In this document: positions 32,770-42,735 of the stretch, piece by piece
Layout of the letters: each line of letters starts with the position of its first letter
How positions within the stretch are numbered: position 1 is the first letter of the stretch
Assembly: GCA_000472185.1 (NCBI GenBank)
Contig: AVDB01000006.1
Span: 62,001 to 126,000, forward strand
Reading direction: 5' to 3'
Origin: Rhodobacteraceae bacterium HIMB11
GTDB taxonomy: Bacteria > Pseudomonadota > Alphaproteobacteria > Rhodobacterales > Rhodobacteraceae
Length of the DNA stretch: 64,000 nt
Notes under the pieces: model-generated
Seen by the model: the letters and a program-made list of their open reading frames with translations, nothing else
Database searches by the model: none
What the model was told of the DNA's origin: nothing
Translations under genes and position numbers: made by a program

Positions 32770-32822
32770 TTAATACGAATTTACGCGTGGTTGTGATCCT
32801 GAATTCTTAATTATTGGTTAAC
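32770..32822. promoter_or_regulatory. Paired CtrA-like binding sites
   Basis: TTAA-N7-TTAAC, the exact full CtrA consensus, occurs at 32807-32822. A near match, TTAA-N7-TTACG, occurs at 32770-32785, 37 bases away. They lie between the PAS gene (start 32732, minus) and the yicC-type gene (start 32886, plus). CtrA is the master cell-cycle and motility regulator of alphaproteobacteria, so either gene could belong to its regulon. Confidence 0.5.
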
Positions 32823-32885
32823 GCCGCGGCCCTTGTTCCACGTCCAAGAATATCTTATTGCACATGAGTGCCTGAGGAGAGTGCC

Positions 32886-33779
32886 ATGAAATCAATGACC
32901 GGCTTTGCCAATCACACCTGCGAATTCACAGGAGGAAGCGCCACATTAGAAGTGCGCAGCGTGAACAACCGTGGCCTTGATTTAAAACTACGCGTCCCGG
33001 AATTGTTTGCCGCACTCGAACCCAAACTGCGCGAAACCATTACCAAGGTTGCAATGCGTGGGTCGTTGCAGGTGAACATACGCTATAGCCTACAGGACGA
33101 TATTCCCGAGGCAGCTGCAATTAATGAAAAAATGATTGATCAGGTTTTGTCTGGTATCGAACGGATTGAGGATTTGGCCTTGGCCCGTCATTTGTCACTT
33201 GCCCCCTCAAAGGCCAGCGATATTTTGGCGATTAAGGGCGTGATGGCGCATGAAACGGGCGTTGCCGAACTTACGCCTGATATTTCACAGGCGGTGCAAT
33301 CGGCGATGTCGCAAATGATTGCAAATTGGGACATGGATCGCGCACGAGAGGGCGAAGCACTCGCCCGTACTTTGGGTGATCAAGTTGATACGATTGCAGA
33401 TTTAGTTTCGGATGCGCGCGCGTTGTTGCCAGAGCGCAAAGCCAAGCTGGAACAAGGGTTTATAGATAAGCTCAAAACCCTGAGCGAGCAGTTTTCCGAG
33501 GTTGAGCCAGAGCGCGTTGCCCAAGAAGTTGCGCTGTTCATAATCAAACAGGATGTGGTAGAAGAACTGGATCGACTGGACGCCCATATTGACGCCGCGC
33601 GCGCCCTATTTGCCGAGAATGCAAGCATTGGACGGCGCGCTGAATTCCTGATCCAAGAATTTAATCGCGAGGCCAATACGCTTTGTTCCAAGGCCCAGCA
33701 CAGCGAATTGTCACGCCTTGGCCTAGAGCTTAAGACAACGATAGATCAAATGAGAGAGCAAATTCAAAATGTCGAATAA
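32886..33779 (+). CDS. YicC/YloC family endoribonuclease
   Basis: A 297-residue protein with the YicC signature: MKSMTGFA at the start, [15 protein letters not shown], and the C-terminal DUF1732 end [22 protein letters not shown]. YicC acts as an RNA endonuclease in E. coli. The ATG at 32886 follows a GGAGAG site; the longer frame to 32868 is unlikely. It overlaps the gmk start by 11 bases, and the three-gene run yicC-gmk-carbonic anhydrase is tightly packed. Confidence 0.92.
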   Translation: MKSMTGFANHTCEFTGGSATLEVRSVNNRGLDLKLRVPELFAALEPKLRETITKVAMRGSLQVNIRYSLQDDIPEAAAINEKMIDQVLSGIERIEDLALARHLSLAPSKASDILAIKGVMAHETGVAELTPDISQAVQSAMSQMIANWDMDRAREGEALARTLGDQVDTIADLVSDARALLPERKAKLEQGFIDKLKTLSEQFSEVEPERVAQEVALFIIKQDVVEELDRLDAHIDAARALFAENASIGRRAEFLIQEFNREANTLCSKAQHSELSRLGLELKTTIDQMREQIQNVE

Positions 33780-34425
33780 CCCCGATGTCGCCCGCCGTGG
33801 GCTATTGATCATTCTGTCGTCGCCATCTGGTGCGGGAAAATCGACCCTGGCTGCGCGTCTTCGCGCTTGGGATTCGACATTGAATTTTTCGGTTTCCGCA
33901 ACTACGCGTGCGCCGCGCCCCGGTGAAGAACATGGTCGCGAATACTATTTCCATTCCCGCGAAGAATTTCGGGATATGGTTGCAAAGGGTGACATGCTGG
34001 AACACGCGGAGGTTTTCGGCAATTACTATGGCAGCCCCAAAGGCCCAGTCGAAGAGGCGATCAATGCAGGGCGCGACGTGTTGTTCGATATTGATTGGCA
34101 GGGCGGGCAACAGGTGCGCGCCTCGGCACTCGGGAAACACGTGTTGTCGATTTTTATCCTTCCACCTTCAATCCCTGAATTGGAACGCCGCCTTTATTCC
34201 CGCGCCCAAGACAGCAAAGAGGTGATTGATGGCCGTATGTCCAAATCACGCGATGAAATTAGCCATTGGCCCGAATACGACTATGTTTTGGTGAACGAGG
34301 ATTTAGACGAAACCGAAGCTCGTTTAAAAACTATCGTTGCTGCCGAACGCTTGCGCCTTAGCCAACAACCTGATCTGGTGAATGTTGTGCGCGGTTTGAA
34401 CCAAGAGTTTGAGGAAAGATCATGA
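33769..34425 (+). CDS. gmk: Guanylate kinase
   Basis: A 218-residue kinase that phosphorylates GMP to [13 protein letters not shown] is the P-loop, [19 protein letters not shown] is the GMP-binding segment, and [10 protein letters not shown] is the second nucleotide region. It starts inside the last codons of the yicC-type gene and overlaps the next start by four bases, so translation of all three is coupled. Confidence 0.97.
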   Translation: MSNNPDVARRGLLIILSSPSGAGKSTLAARLRAWDSTLNFSVSATTRAPRPGEEHGREYYFHSREEFRDMVAKGDMLEHAEVFGNYYGSPKGPVEEAINAGRDVLFDIDWQGGQQVRASALGKHVLSIFILPPSIPELERRLYSRAQDSKEVIDGRMSKSRDEISHWPEYDYVLVNEDLDETEARLKTIVAAERLRLSQQPDLVNVVRGLNQEFEERS

Positions 34426-34946
34426 GCATTTTCGCATTAGGGGACAAAACCCCACAAGTATCACCAAGCGCATGGATCGCACATGATGCAAATGTCATCG
34501 GGCATGTTGAGGTATCTGAAAACGCCTCGATCTGGTTTGGGGCAACACTGCGCGGCGACAATGAATTGATCCACCTTGGGGCAGGATCCAACATTCAGGA
34601 AAACTGTGTTTTGCACACTGATATGGGATATCCTTTGATGATCGGTGAAAGTTGCACCATCGGTCACATGGTGACGTTGCATGGTTGCGTGATTGGGAAC
34701 AATTCCCTAATCGGGATGGGCGCCACCATTTTGAACGGGGCAAAGATCGGGAAAAACTGTCTGATTGGGGCAGGGGCTTTGATTACCGAGAATAAGGAGA
34801 TCCCAGATGGGTCCATGGTTCTTGGATCACCCGGGCGCGTTGTAAAAGAGTTGGGAGAGGCGCAAATCGCAGGACTGGAAAAAAGTGCGCTTCACTATCA
34901 GGAAAATGCACGCCGTTTCCGAGATCAATTGCGCCCAATGTCATAA
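34422..34946 (+). CDS. Gamma-class carbonic anhydrase-like protein
   Basis: A 174-residue left-handed beta-helix protein with hexapeptide repeats ([30 protein letters not shown]). The three metal His are visible in VLHTD and GHMVTLHG. Such proteins are gamma carbonic anhydrases or YrdA-like hydratases in the cytoplasm. The start overlaps the gmk stop (ATGA), so it is part of the same operon. Confidence 0.88.
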   Translation: MSIFALGDKTPQVSPSAWIAHDANVIGHVEVSENASIWFGATLRGDNELIHLGAGSNIQENCVLHTDMGYPLMIGESCTIGHMVTLHGCVIGNNSLIGMGATILNGAKIGKNCLIGAGALITENKEIPDGSMVLGSPGRVVKELGEAQIAGLEKSALHYQENARRFRDQLRPMS

Positions 34947-34995
34947 AACTGTGAACTTTTTGGATCAACCTGGCGCAACATGATAAAGGGACCAG

Positions 34996-36069
34996 ATGGA
35001 AAACGAACAGATCATTTCGATTGTATCTGGGCTGCCATACCCCTGTGTCGCCATTTCCATGCGGGATTTTGAACGCATCCTCTGTGCCAATCCCGAGGCC
35101 AAGGCGTTTTTGGGGGACGGGATTGAGGGGCGGCATTTTTATACGGTGTTTCGCCAACCAACCATGATCGAGGCGATCGAAGGCGCGATCAAATCGGGCG
35201 AGCGTAAAAATGCACGTGTTACAATTTCGGAAAATCGGCGTGATGCGTTTTATGATGCCACCTGCATCAATATCGCAGGTCAGTATTGTTTGGTCACATT
35301 CCAAGACCGAAGCGATCAGGAACAAATCCAACAGATGCGGCGAGATTTCGTGGCCAATGTTTCACACGAACTTAAAAGCCCGCTGGCTGCATTGATGGGG
35401 TTTATCGAGACACTGCGCACAGTTGCCAAAGATGACCTAAAAGCCCAAGAACGGTTTTTGGGTATAATGGAATCTGAGGCGCAGCGTATGAACAGATTGG
35501 TCAATGATCTGCTCTCTCTCTCTCAGGTTGAAGCAACCGCGCGTCAGCGTCCGACGGAAAACATCGACTTGCATGGATTGATTGAACAAACGGTCGATAT
35601 CTTGTTGCCCGCCGCAAAGGCGCGGGATGTTGTTGTGAATTTTGTGAAACAGGCAAACACAGTCATCACTGTCAAAGGTGACAGTGATCAATTGCATCAG
35701 GTTTTCAACAACTTAATCGAAAACGCCATTAAATATGGGGCACAAGGGGGGAATGTGACTGTGACACTTTCGCAACCAGGCTATCTGCCAGCCTTGCGCA
35801 GCGAAGGGATCGAAGTAACGGTTTCAGATGATGGGCCCGGCATTGATCCCGTTCATCTGCCACGATTGGCCGAACGGTTTTATCGCATCGATAGCCACCG
35901 TTCGCGTCAAATGGGCGGCACGGGGTTGGGGCTCGCCATCGTTAAACATATCATTAGCCGGCACCGCGGTCGATTAATGGTGGATAGCGTCATGGGACAG
36001 GGGTCCAATTTTCGAGTTTTATTGCCCTATGATATCTCGATCAGAGCAAAAAGAAACGACGTGTCATGA
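34996..36069 (+). CDS. phoR: Phosphate regulon sensor kinase PhoR, soluble type
   Basis: A 357-residue histidine kinase without a membrane segment. A PAS domain fills residues 10-100. Then come the H-box VSHELKSPL (His near residue 123), NLIENAIKY, DDGPGI and GTGLGLAI. It should phosphorylate PhoB when phosphate is low. The lack of membrane helices fits roseobacter PhoR as I know it, where sensing goes through PhoU and the Pst ATPase. The ATG at 34996 follows AAGGGA. It is separated from pstB by only 100 bases; the usual pstSCA genes are missing from that gap. Confidence 0.88.
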   Translation: MENEQIISIVSGLPYPCVAISMRDFERILCANPEAKAFLGDGIEGRHFYTVFRQPTMIEAIEGAIKSGERKNARVTISENRRDAFYDATCINIAGQYCLVTFQDRSDQEQIQQMRRDFVANVSHELKSPLAALMGFIETLRTVAKDDLKAQERFLGIMESEAQRMNRLVNDLLSLSQVEATARQRPTENIDLHGLIEQTVDILLPAAKARDVVVNFVKQANTVITVKGDSDQLHQVFNNLIENAIKYGAQGGNVTVTLSQPGYLPALRSEGIEVTVSDDGPGIDPVHLPRLAERFYRIDSHRSRQMGGTGLGLAIVKHIISRHRGRLMVDSVMGQGSNFRVLLPYDISIRAKRNDVS

Positions 36070-36079
36070 CGTCATAATT

Positions 36080-36108
36080 CTGTTACACAACCTTCATAAA
36101 ACCGTTCA
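36080..36108 (+). promoter_or_regulatory. Pho box upstream of pstB
   Basis: CTGTTAC-ACAA-CCTTCAT-AAAA-CCGTTCA gives three 7-base units on an 11-base period, the PhoB-binding pattern (consensus CTGTCAT repeated). It lies 62-90 bases before the pstB start. Related bases upstream (GTGTCATGACGTCAT, 36061-36075) may add a further half-site. It shows that the phosphate promoter is still present although the transporter genes that normally follow it are not. Confidence 0.65.
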
Positions 36109-36169
36109 AAACGCGCAATAGGGGTGTGTTTGCGCGGCTTAATTTAAAAAACTCAAGCGGCTAGATGAA

Positions 36170-36967
36170 ATGAACGACATGCGACTGACACAAGAAACAT
36201 CAACCGATCAACAAACGAAAATCAGCGCATCAGGCGTGCAGGTTCATTATGGTGATACGCATGCGATCAAGGATGTTTCCGTTGAAATTTTGGACAAAAC
36301 CGTTACGGCGTTTATTGGCCCTTCAGGTTGCGGTAAATCCACGTTTTTGCGCACACTAAATCGAATGAACGACACCATCGATATCTGCCGTGTCAGTGGT
36401 GACATTTTATTGGATGGTGAGGATATTTACGATCACCGCATCGACCCTGTGCAGTTGCGCGCGCGTGTTGGTATGGTGTTTCAAAAACCAAACCCATTCC
36501 CAAAATCCATTTATGATAACGTTGCTTATGGTCCGCGCATTCACGGGTTGGCCAAAAACAAAGCAGAGTTGGATGAAATCGTGGAAAAGGCACTGCGCCG
36601 TGGTGCGATTTGGGATGAGGTTAAGAATCGCCTAAATGACGCGGGAACAGGCCTCTCCGGGGGGCAGCAACAACGCCTGTGTATTGCGCGTGCTGTAGCC
36701 ACAGAACCAGAGGTTTTGTTGATGGATGAACCCTGTTCCGCGCTGGATCCCATTGCCACAGCGCAGGTTGAAGAATTGATTGATGATCTGCGCAAACGCT
36801 ATTGCGTTGTGATTGTCACCCACTCGATGCAGCAGGCCGCGCGGGTTAGTCAGAAAACCGCGTTTTTCCATTTGGGGAACCTTGTGGAATATGGGGACAC
36901 AACAACCATCTTTACCAAACCAGAGGATCCGCGCACCGAAAGCTATATCACAGGGCGGATTGGATAA
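36170..36967 (+). CDS. pstB: Phosphate ABC transporter ATPase PstB, without partner genes
   Basis: A 265-residue ABC ATPase. Walker A is GPSGCGKST, the signature [10 protein letters not shown], Walker [27 protein letters not shown] near the start is characteristic of PstB. PstB normally drives PstC-PstA and takes phosphate from PstS. Here none of these is upstream: the gene begins 100 bases after phoR, straight behind a Pho box. It may serve transporter parts encoded elsewhere or act only in PhoU/PhoR signalling. Confidence 0.95.
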   Translation: MNDMRLTQETSTDQQTKISASGVQVHYGDTHAIKDVSVEILDKTVTAFIGPSGCGKSTFLRTLNRMNDTIDICRVSGDILLDGEDIYDHRIDPVQLRARVGMVFQKPNPFPKSIYDNVAYGPRIHGLAKNKAELDEIVEKALRRGAIWDEVKNRLNDAGTGLSGGQQQRLCIARAVATEPEVLLMDEPCSALDPIATAQVEELIDDLRKRYCVVIVTHSMQQAARVSQKTAFFHLGNLVEYGDTTTIFTKPEDPRTESYITGRIG

Positions 36968-36971
36968 GATC

Positions 36972-37700
36972 ATGAACGAACAACAACAACACATTCTATC
37001 TGCATTTGACCGTGACCTTGAGGCGATCCAAGCGCACATCATGAAAATGGGCGGCATGGTTGAGGCGTCGATTTTGGACGCGGCGAAATCATTTGACACC
37101 CGTGACGTTGAATTGGCCGCGGATGTGCGTTCCCGCGACAAGGCCATAGATCAGTTGGAAATCCTTATCAATGATGAGGCTGCGAAACTCTTGGCACTGC
37201 GCTCACCTACGGCAATTGATTTGCGGCTGGTATTGTCAGTGATCAAGGTGGCCTCGAACCTGGAACGGATTGGCGATTATTCCAAAAACATGGCGAAACG
37301 CACAACGGTCCTGATGGAAATGCCGCACGTCTTTGACAAGGGTCAGGGATTGCGCCGTTTGGCGCGCGAAGTTGAATTGATGCTGAAAGACGCGCTTGAC
37401 GCCTATGTTCAGCGGGACGTAAACTTGGCAGAAGAGGTCATTCAACGTGACCGCGACGTCGATCAAATGTACAGCGGACAATTCCGTGAATTCCTCACCT
37501 ACATGATGGAAGATCCGCGCAATATCACACCCTGTATGCACCTGCATTTTATCGCGAAAAATATCGAACGTATGGGTGATCACGTGACATCGATTGCTGA
37601 ACAAGTGATTTACATTGTGACAGGCGATCGCCCAACCGAAGAACGCGAGAAAAAGGATAAAACATCAGCAGATGCCAATATCTCGTTAGATTTGGATTAG
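36972..37700 (+). CDS. phoU: Phosphate signalling protein PhoU
   Basis: A 242-residue helical protein with two PhoU repeats, each carrying a metal-type E-R-x-GD motif: LERIGDYSKNMA near residue 85 and IERMGDHVTSIAEQ near residue 190. PhoU links Pst transport to inhibition of PhoR. The ATG at 36972 lies four bases after the pstB stop; the longer frame to 36813 sits inside pstB. The C-terminal 20 residues are Lys/Glu-rich. Confidence 0.95.
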   Translation: MNEQQQHILSAFDRDLEAIQAHIMKMGGMVEASILDAAKSFDTRDVELAADVRSRDKAIDQLEILINDEAAKLLALRSPTAIDLRLVLSVIKVASNLERIGDYSKNMAKRTTVLMEMPHVFDKGQGLRRLAREVELMLKDALDAYVQRDVNLAEEVIQRDRDVDQMYSGQFREFLTYMMEDPRNITPCMHLHFIAKNIERMGDHVTSIAEQVIYIVTGDRPTEEREKKDKTSADANISLDLD

Positions 37701-37704
37701 GGTT

Positions 37705-38388
37705 ATGATCCGCCCGACGGTTCTTTTGGTCGAGGATGAGCCCGCACAACGCGAAATGCTTGCCTATAACCTAGAGGCCGAAGGGTTTGATGTTATCACC
37801 GCGGACAACGGCGAAGATGGCCTAATACTAGTTGATGAAAATGATCCTGATCTGATCGTTTTGGATTGGATGATGCCTCAGCTATCTGGGATCGAGGTGT
37901 GTCGCCGTCTAAAAAGCAATTCAAAAACACGCCAAATCCCTGTCATCATGCTGTCTGCACGCGCAGAAGAGGTGGACCGTGTGCGTGGGTTGGAAACAGG
38001 TGCCGATGATTACGTTGTAAAACCCTATTCTGTGATCGAGTTGATGGCGCGCGTTAAGGCGCATTTGCGCCGCATTCGTGCCGCGGCGGTTGGGAACCGT
38101 TTGGAATATGGGGATATTATGTTGGACCCCGAAACTCATAAGGTGTTTCGGTCGCAATCTGAATTGAAACTGGGGCCAACCGAGTTTCGTTTGCTGTCGA
38201 CATTTATGGAAAAACCGGGCCGCGTATGGTCCCGCGATCAATTGTTGGATCGTGTATGGGGACGCGACATTTACGTGGATACGCGGACGGTGGATGTCCA
38301 TGTTGGACGCTTGCGCAAAGCCTTGTGCCAACATGGCGGCGATGATCCACTGCGCACCGTGCGCGGTGCAGGATACGCCTTAGGTTAA
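37705..38388 (+). CDS. phoB: Phosphate regulon response regulator PhoB
   Basis: A 227-residue OmpR-type regulator. The receiver has the Asp in LDWMMPQLSG near residue 54 and ends with YSVIELMARVK. The winged-helix output domain has LGPTEFRLLSTFMEKPGRVW, DVHVGRLRKAL and VRGAGYAL. It binds Pho boxes such as the one at 36080. It starts four bases after phoU. Its stop codon overlaps that of the converging LysR gene. Confidence 0.95.
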   Translation: MIRPTVLLVEDEPAQREMLAYNLEAEGFDVITADNGEDGLILVDENDPDLIVLDWMMPQLSGIEVCRRLKSNSKTRQIPVIMLSARAEEVDRVRGLETGADDYVVKPYSVIELMARVKAHLRRIRAAAVGNRLEYGDIMLDPETHKVFRSQSELKLGPTEFRLLSTFMEKPGRVWSRDQLLDRVWGRDIYVDTRTVDVHVGRLRKALCQHGGDDPLRTVRGAGYALG

Positions 38389-39293
38389 CGCGGGTAGGGG
38401 TCTTCGCCCTCAACCTGACCTGCCAACCAATCCCGAAATTTACGTACAGCGGGTTTGATGCGGTCACGTTTGGGCCAAACCAAATGATAGGATTGCGCGA
38501 CCTGGCCGTCGCCTTCATAGGGGCAAATTAAAATGCCGCGCGCCAAATCCTCTTCCACCAAGTAATTCGGCATTAAAGCCACGCCCAAACCCGCCAAAAC
38601 CGCCTGATGGATGGTAGAAAACTGATCATAAGAGGTCGCGGGACGTTTGATATCCTGATCAAAACCTTGTTTAATAAACCAATTCGACCAGGACTTGGGA
38701 CGCGACATAATTTGTAGTAAGTCGGACGCGGCAAGCGAAAATAAGGTGGGTTGTTCATCAAAATAATCAGGACGACATATGGGAACCACATATTCGGACT
38801 TTAACCGCATCGCGGACGTGTTGGCCCAATTTGCATCACCAAAATGAATTGCCGCATCAATGGGTTCCGCATCAAAGTTAAACGGGACGAGGCGCGTCAA
38901 CATATTGATCGTAATGTCAGGATGTTGTTTTGAAAAATCCCCTAATTTTGGCATCAGCCATCGCATGCCAAAAGCGGGTAATATGCCCAGCGTCAGGGTG
39001 TTTGCCTGATGCTCAAACTGTAAATCTTGGGTGGCTGACTGTATCATGCCCAAGGATGTGCGAATTGTTTCAGCAAACTCTTTGGCCTTTGGTGTTAATT
39101 CCAGCCGATTGTTGCGCCGTGTGATGATGTCTTGCCCCAGTTGCTGTTCCAGCAGTTGAAGTTGCCGTGAAACCGCGCTTTGGGTCTGGGACAGCTCTTT
39201 AGCTACTGCGGATGCTGTTTTTAAACGATCTAGGGCTTCGATCGCGCGCAGTGATGCCATGCTGGGTAAATCGGAACGCGTCAGCTGTACCAT
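38385..39293 (-). CDS. LysR-type regulator divergent from gcdH
   Basis: A 302-residue LysR protein of the GcvA-like group. The N-terminal helix-turn-helix is LRAIEALDRLKTASAVAKEL with SQTQSAVSRQLQLLEQQLG. The effector domain follows (LTLGILPAFGMRWLMPKL, IHFGDANW). It faces the glutaryl-CoA dehydrogenase gene across a 94-base A/T-rich region, so it probably controls that operon in response to a glutarate or lysine-pathway metabolite (inference). Confidence 0.88.
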   Translation of the reverse strand: MVQLTRSDLPSMASLRAIEALDRLKTASAVAKELSQTQSAVSRQLQLLEQQLGQDIITRRNNRLELTPKAKEFAETIRTSLGMIQSATQDLQFEHQANTLTLGILPAFGMRWLMPKLGDFSKQHPDITINMLTRLVPFNFDAEPIDAAIHFGDANWANTSAMRLKSEYVVPICRPDYFDEQPTLFSLAASDLLQIMSRPKSWSNWFIKQGFDQDIKRPATSYDQFSTIHQAVLAGLGVALMPNYLVEEDLARGILICPYEGDGQVAQSYHLVWPKRDRIKPAVRKFRDWLAGQVEGEDPYPR

Positions 39294-39387
39294 GATAAAA
39301 ACTCATATTATTATGTCACATATGCTATATAAATAAGAAAATGTATAATGTATATATAAGCGTAACGCATATATGATGGAGCATCCA

Positions 39388-40608
39388 ATGTTAGATAAAC
39401 CCATGCTAAAGGCCAAAGACGCACCTGATTTATCCAGCTATGATTGGGCCGATCCCTTTATGTTAGAGGATCAATTGACCGAGGATGAACGCCTAACCCG
39501 TGATAGCGCACGCGCCTTTGCCCAAGAAAAACTGCAAACTCGCGTGATCAATGCCTATCGCGAAGAAGAAGTCGCGCCAGAGATTTTCCGTCAGATGGGC
39601 GATATGGGTTTGTTGGGCATCACAGTTCCAGAGGAATACGGGGGGCTAGGGGCAGGGTATGTAACCTACGGCCTTGTTGCGCGTGAAATTGAACGTGTGG
39701 ACAGCGGATATCGGTCAATGATGTCGGTACAATCATCCTTGGTGATGTATCCAATTTACGCTTATGGCAGCGAAGAACAGCGTCAAAAATATCTCCCCGG
39801 TTTGGCCAGTGGTGAATTGATCGGCTGTTTTGGTTTGACCGAACCTGATGCGGGGTCTGATCCTGCGGGGATGCAAACACGCGCTGAAAAAATGGCGAAC
39901 GGGTATCGGATCACTGGATCAAAAATGTGGATTTCCAATTCCCCCTTGGCGGATGTCTTTGTGATTTGGGCCAAATCCGAGGCGCATGATGGTAAAATCC
40001 GTGGTTTCATTCTTGAAAAAGGGATGAAGGGCCTAAGTGCTCCGAAAATCGGTGGAAAACTATCGCTTCGCGCCTCTGTCACAGGGGAAGTTGTCATGGA
40101 CGGTGTTGAGGTTGGTGATGATGCATTGCTGCCCCATGTCAGCGGTTTAAAGGGCCCGTTTGGCTGTCTGAACCGCGCACGTTATGGGATTAGCTGGGGC
40201 GTTTTGGGCTCGGCCGAGTTCTGCTGGCACGCGGCGCGTCAATACGGTTTGGATCGCAAACAATTCAACCGTCCAATTGCTCAAACGCAGCTCTTCCAAA
40301 AGAAATTGGCCGATATTCAGACCGAAATCACACTGGGCCTTCAAGCCGCGCTACGCGTAGGTCGTTTGATGGACCAGGCCCGTGCAGCGCCTGAAATGAT
40401 TTCCATGATCAAACGCAATAACTGTGGCAAAGCTTTGGATATCGCTCGGACAACACGGGATATGCATGGCGGAAACGGGATTTCAGAGGAATTCCAAATC
40501 ATGCGCCATATGTGCAATCTGGAAACGGTGAACACCTATGAAGGAACGCATGATGTCCATGCCCTGATCCTGGGACGTGCGCAGACTGGTTTGCAAGCCT
40601 TCTTTTAA
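39388..40608 (+). CDS. gcdH: Glutaryl-CoA dehydrogenase
   Basis: A 406-residue acyl-CoA dehydrogenase. [14 protein letters not shown] and [17 protein letters not shown] are the flavin and substrate loops of the glutaryl-CoA type, and the catalytic base Glu lies in [10 protein letters not shown] near residue 373. It oxidises and decarboxylates glutaryl-CoA to crotonyl-CoA in lysine and tryptophan breakdown. The start is the ATG at 39388, 6 bases after GGAG (39378-39381); the ATGs at 39373 and 39376 would overlap that site. The stop overlaps the next start (TAATG). Confidence 0.95.
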   Translation: MLDKPMLKAKDAPDLSSYDWADPFMLEDQLTEDERLTRDSARAFAQEKLQTRVINAYREEEVAPEIFRQMGDMGLLGITVPEEYGGLGAGYVTYGLVAREIERVDSGYRSMMSVQSSLVMYPIYAYGSEEQRQKYLPGLASGELIGCFGLTEPDAGSDPAGMQTRAEKMANGYRITGSKMWISNSPLADVFVIWAKSEAHDGKIRGFILEKGMKGLSAPKIGGKLSLRASVTGEVVMDGVEVGDDALLPHVSGLKGPFGCLNRARYGISWGVLGSAEFCWHAARQYGLDRKQFNRPIAQTQLFQKKLADIQTEITLGLQAALRVGRLMDQARAAPEMISMIKRNNCGKALDIARTTRDMHGGNGISEEFQIMRHMCNLETVNTYEGTHDVHALILGRAQTGLQAFF

Positions 40609-41867
40609 TGTCGCGCAATCATTGGCGGAATGCAGCGGTTGAACAGGTTGCATTCCCACCTTTAACCGACAACATCACAGTCGATCTGGTCGTGATTGGT
40701 GGCGGCTTCACGGGGCTGAACGCGGCGCGTGTTGCAGCGCGCGAAGGGTTGCGCGTATGCCTGATTGAGGCGAACACTATCGGACATGGTGGGTCAGGGC
40801 GCAATGTTGGGTTGGTCAATGCGGGACTGTGGTTACCCCCAGATCAGATCAAACAAACGCTGGGGTATACACGTGGCGAACGCCTGATTAACGATTTGGG
40901 AACGGGTCCCGATCGCGTCTTTGATTTGATAAAAACCTATGAAATACAATGCGATGCGAAGCGGAGTGGAACCTTGCATCTTGCGCACTCGAGTCATTCA
41001 ATTTCTGATCTGCGCGCACGCGAAAAACAATGGCAAAGCCGTGGTGCGCCAGTCACACTGTTGGATTCCCAGACCACGGCGCACCATGTGGGCAGTGACA
41101 TGTATCACGCGGCTTTGTTTGATGCACGCGCTGGCGTAATTCAACCGCTGGACTATGCACGCGGTTTGGCACGCGCTGCTGCAGAAGAAGGCGTGCAAAT
41201 TTACGAAAAAACGGCCGCAATTCGCATCAAACGGGATGATATTTGGCACGTCACGACAAACAATGGGCAAGTCCGGTCATCAAAACTATTGATTGCGACG
41301 AATGCATATAACAAGTTTACATCTGCAACACAGTTATACGATACATCAATTGTGTCGTATTTTCAATGTGTTAGTCAAAAATTGGCACAGCGTAATTTTG
41401 ATGCCATTTTGCCCGATCACCATGGGTGTTGGGATACCGCTTTGATTATGAGTTCGTTTCGCAAAACGCGCGACAACCGATTGGTTTTTGGCGCCATGGG
41501 GGAAACTGATGGCGCCATAGGGCGTCACATTCACGATGGATGGGCGCAGCGTGCAATTCAGCGGATTTTTCCAAATATAAAGATCGAATTGTCACAATCG
41601 TGGTCAGGCCGGATTGCGATGACGAAAAATAAAATTCCTGAAATCATGAGGCTGGGCATAGATGGATATGCGATATTTGGGTATTCGGGCCGTGGGATTG
41701 CACCAGGAACGGTTTTGGGGGAGCAATTCGGAAAATATACTGTGACAGAAGATGAAAGTGATCTTTGTTTAAAGTTAACAGATAATTATCGTGAAACATT
41801 TACCTATTTGAAATCTAGTTACTATGAGAGCGGAGCACGCGTTTTCCATATAATTAACGATAGGTGA
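40608..41867 (+). CDS. FAD-dependent amine/imino-acid oxidoreductase (DAO family)
   Basis: A 419-residue flavoprotein with VVIGGGFTGLNAA for FAD, HGGSGRNVGLVNAG in the usual second position, and GYSGRGIAPGTVLG near the C-terminus. It belongs with PuuB-like and L-pipecolate oxidase-like enzymes. Translational coupling to gcdH suggests a step in lysine catabolism that leads to glutaryl-CoA, for example oxidation of pipecolate or a related amine (inference). The exact substrate cannot be told from the sequence. Confidence 0.8.
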   Translation: MSRNHWRNAAVEQVAFPPLTDNITVDLVVIGGGFTGLNAARVAAREGLRVCLIEANTIGHGGSGRNVGLVNAGLWLPPDQIKQTLGYTRGERLINDLGTGPDRVFDLIKTYEIQCDAKRSGTLHLAHSSHSISDLRAREKQWQSRGAPVTLLDSQTTAHHVGSDMYHAALFDARAGVIQPLDYARGLARAAAEEGVQIYEKTAAIRIKRDDIWHVTTNNGQVRSSKLLIATNAYNKFTSATQLYDTSIVSYFQCVSQKLAQRNFDAILPDHHGCWDTALIMSSFRKTRDNRLVFGAMGETDGAIGRHIHDGWAQRAIQRIFPNIKIELSQSWSGRIAMTKNKIPEIMRLGIDGYAIFGYSGRGIAPGTVLGEQFGKYTVTEDESDLCLKLTDNYRETFTYLKSSYYESGARVFHIINDR

Positions 41868-41973
41868 GACGTCAGTAGCATTGATTTTTTATCAAAGGCG
41901 TGCACAATAAATTATCATTGGAATAATCGTATAATGTGAATTATGTTAATTTATTAATTGGGAATGAACGCCG

Positions 41974-42735
41974 GTGAAGATGGATCTAACGAACTTCCTA
42001 TTCAAAATGAGCGCGGCAAAAGACACTGAAGAGTTGTGGAAACTACTTCTAGCAGGTATGGATTTTTACGGTTTCGATCGCCTTCTTTATGGGTTTTCAC
42101 GGTTTACAACTGGCACAAGTGTTGGGGATCCAAATGATTTCCTTATTCTAAGCAATCATAAAAAAGGTTATTTGAAGGGGTATGTAGATACCGAACACCT
42201 GATGAATTCGCCAATGGTGAAATGGTCCATTCAAAATGATGGTGCCTGTAGTTGGTGACTGTTTCAAAGTCTTTATGCCAAAAATCAATTGGACGAACAA
42301 ACGCGTGCTGTTGTTGAATTCAATCGACAACATAATGTGAATGCGGGCTATACGATCAGTTTTATGGGCGTTTCTTCGCGATCGCGCGGTGCCATTTCGC
42401 TAGCTGCAAAGCCACATCTTTCACAAGAGGATGTTGATAAAATCTGGGCCGAAAAAGGCGACGAAATTCAGTTGATTAATAATGTTGCGCATTTGAAAAT
42501 CATGTCCCTCCCCCACTTGACCAACTCTGGTGAACGGTTGACGAACCGCCAGCGTGAGGCATTAGAATGGGTGTCAGACGGAAAAACTACGCAGGATATC
42601 GCAACCTTAATGGGATTGACCCAAGCCACGGTTGAAAAACACCTAAGATTGGCAAGAAAGGTTCTTGGCGTGGAAACCACGGCACAGGCCGTTATTCGTG
42701 CAGCATTTCAGAACCAAATTTTCCTTAGTAAGTAG
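41974..42735 (+). pseudogene. LuxR-type regulator interrupted by one in-frame TGA
   Basis: The N-terminal half (94 codons from GTG 41974) is an autoinducer-binding-like domain. The C-terminal part has a LuxR helix-turn-helix: LTNRQREALEWVSDGKTTQD and ATVEKHLRLARKVLGV. Both are in the same frame, separated only by TGA at 42256-42258 in the context GACSW-stop-LFQSLY. Reading through gives a normal 253-residue solo LuxR. A C-to-T change from an Arg codon CGA is the simplest cause. No luxI is adjacent. Without read-through the protein would lack DNA binding. Confidence 0.75.

Noticed and set aside
41880-41894. TTGATTTTTTATCAA as an FNR site
   Set aside because: The half-sites are separated by five bases, not four, and it lies after a gene end; it may just be a weak hairpin.
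42256-42258. TGA in the LuxR gene as a recoded (Trp or selenocysteine) codon
   Set aside because: Many intact genes here end in TGA (for example rnd and the corrinoid-protein gene), and no selenocysteine insertion element is visible; a nonsense mutation is simpler.
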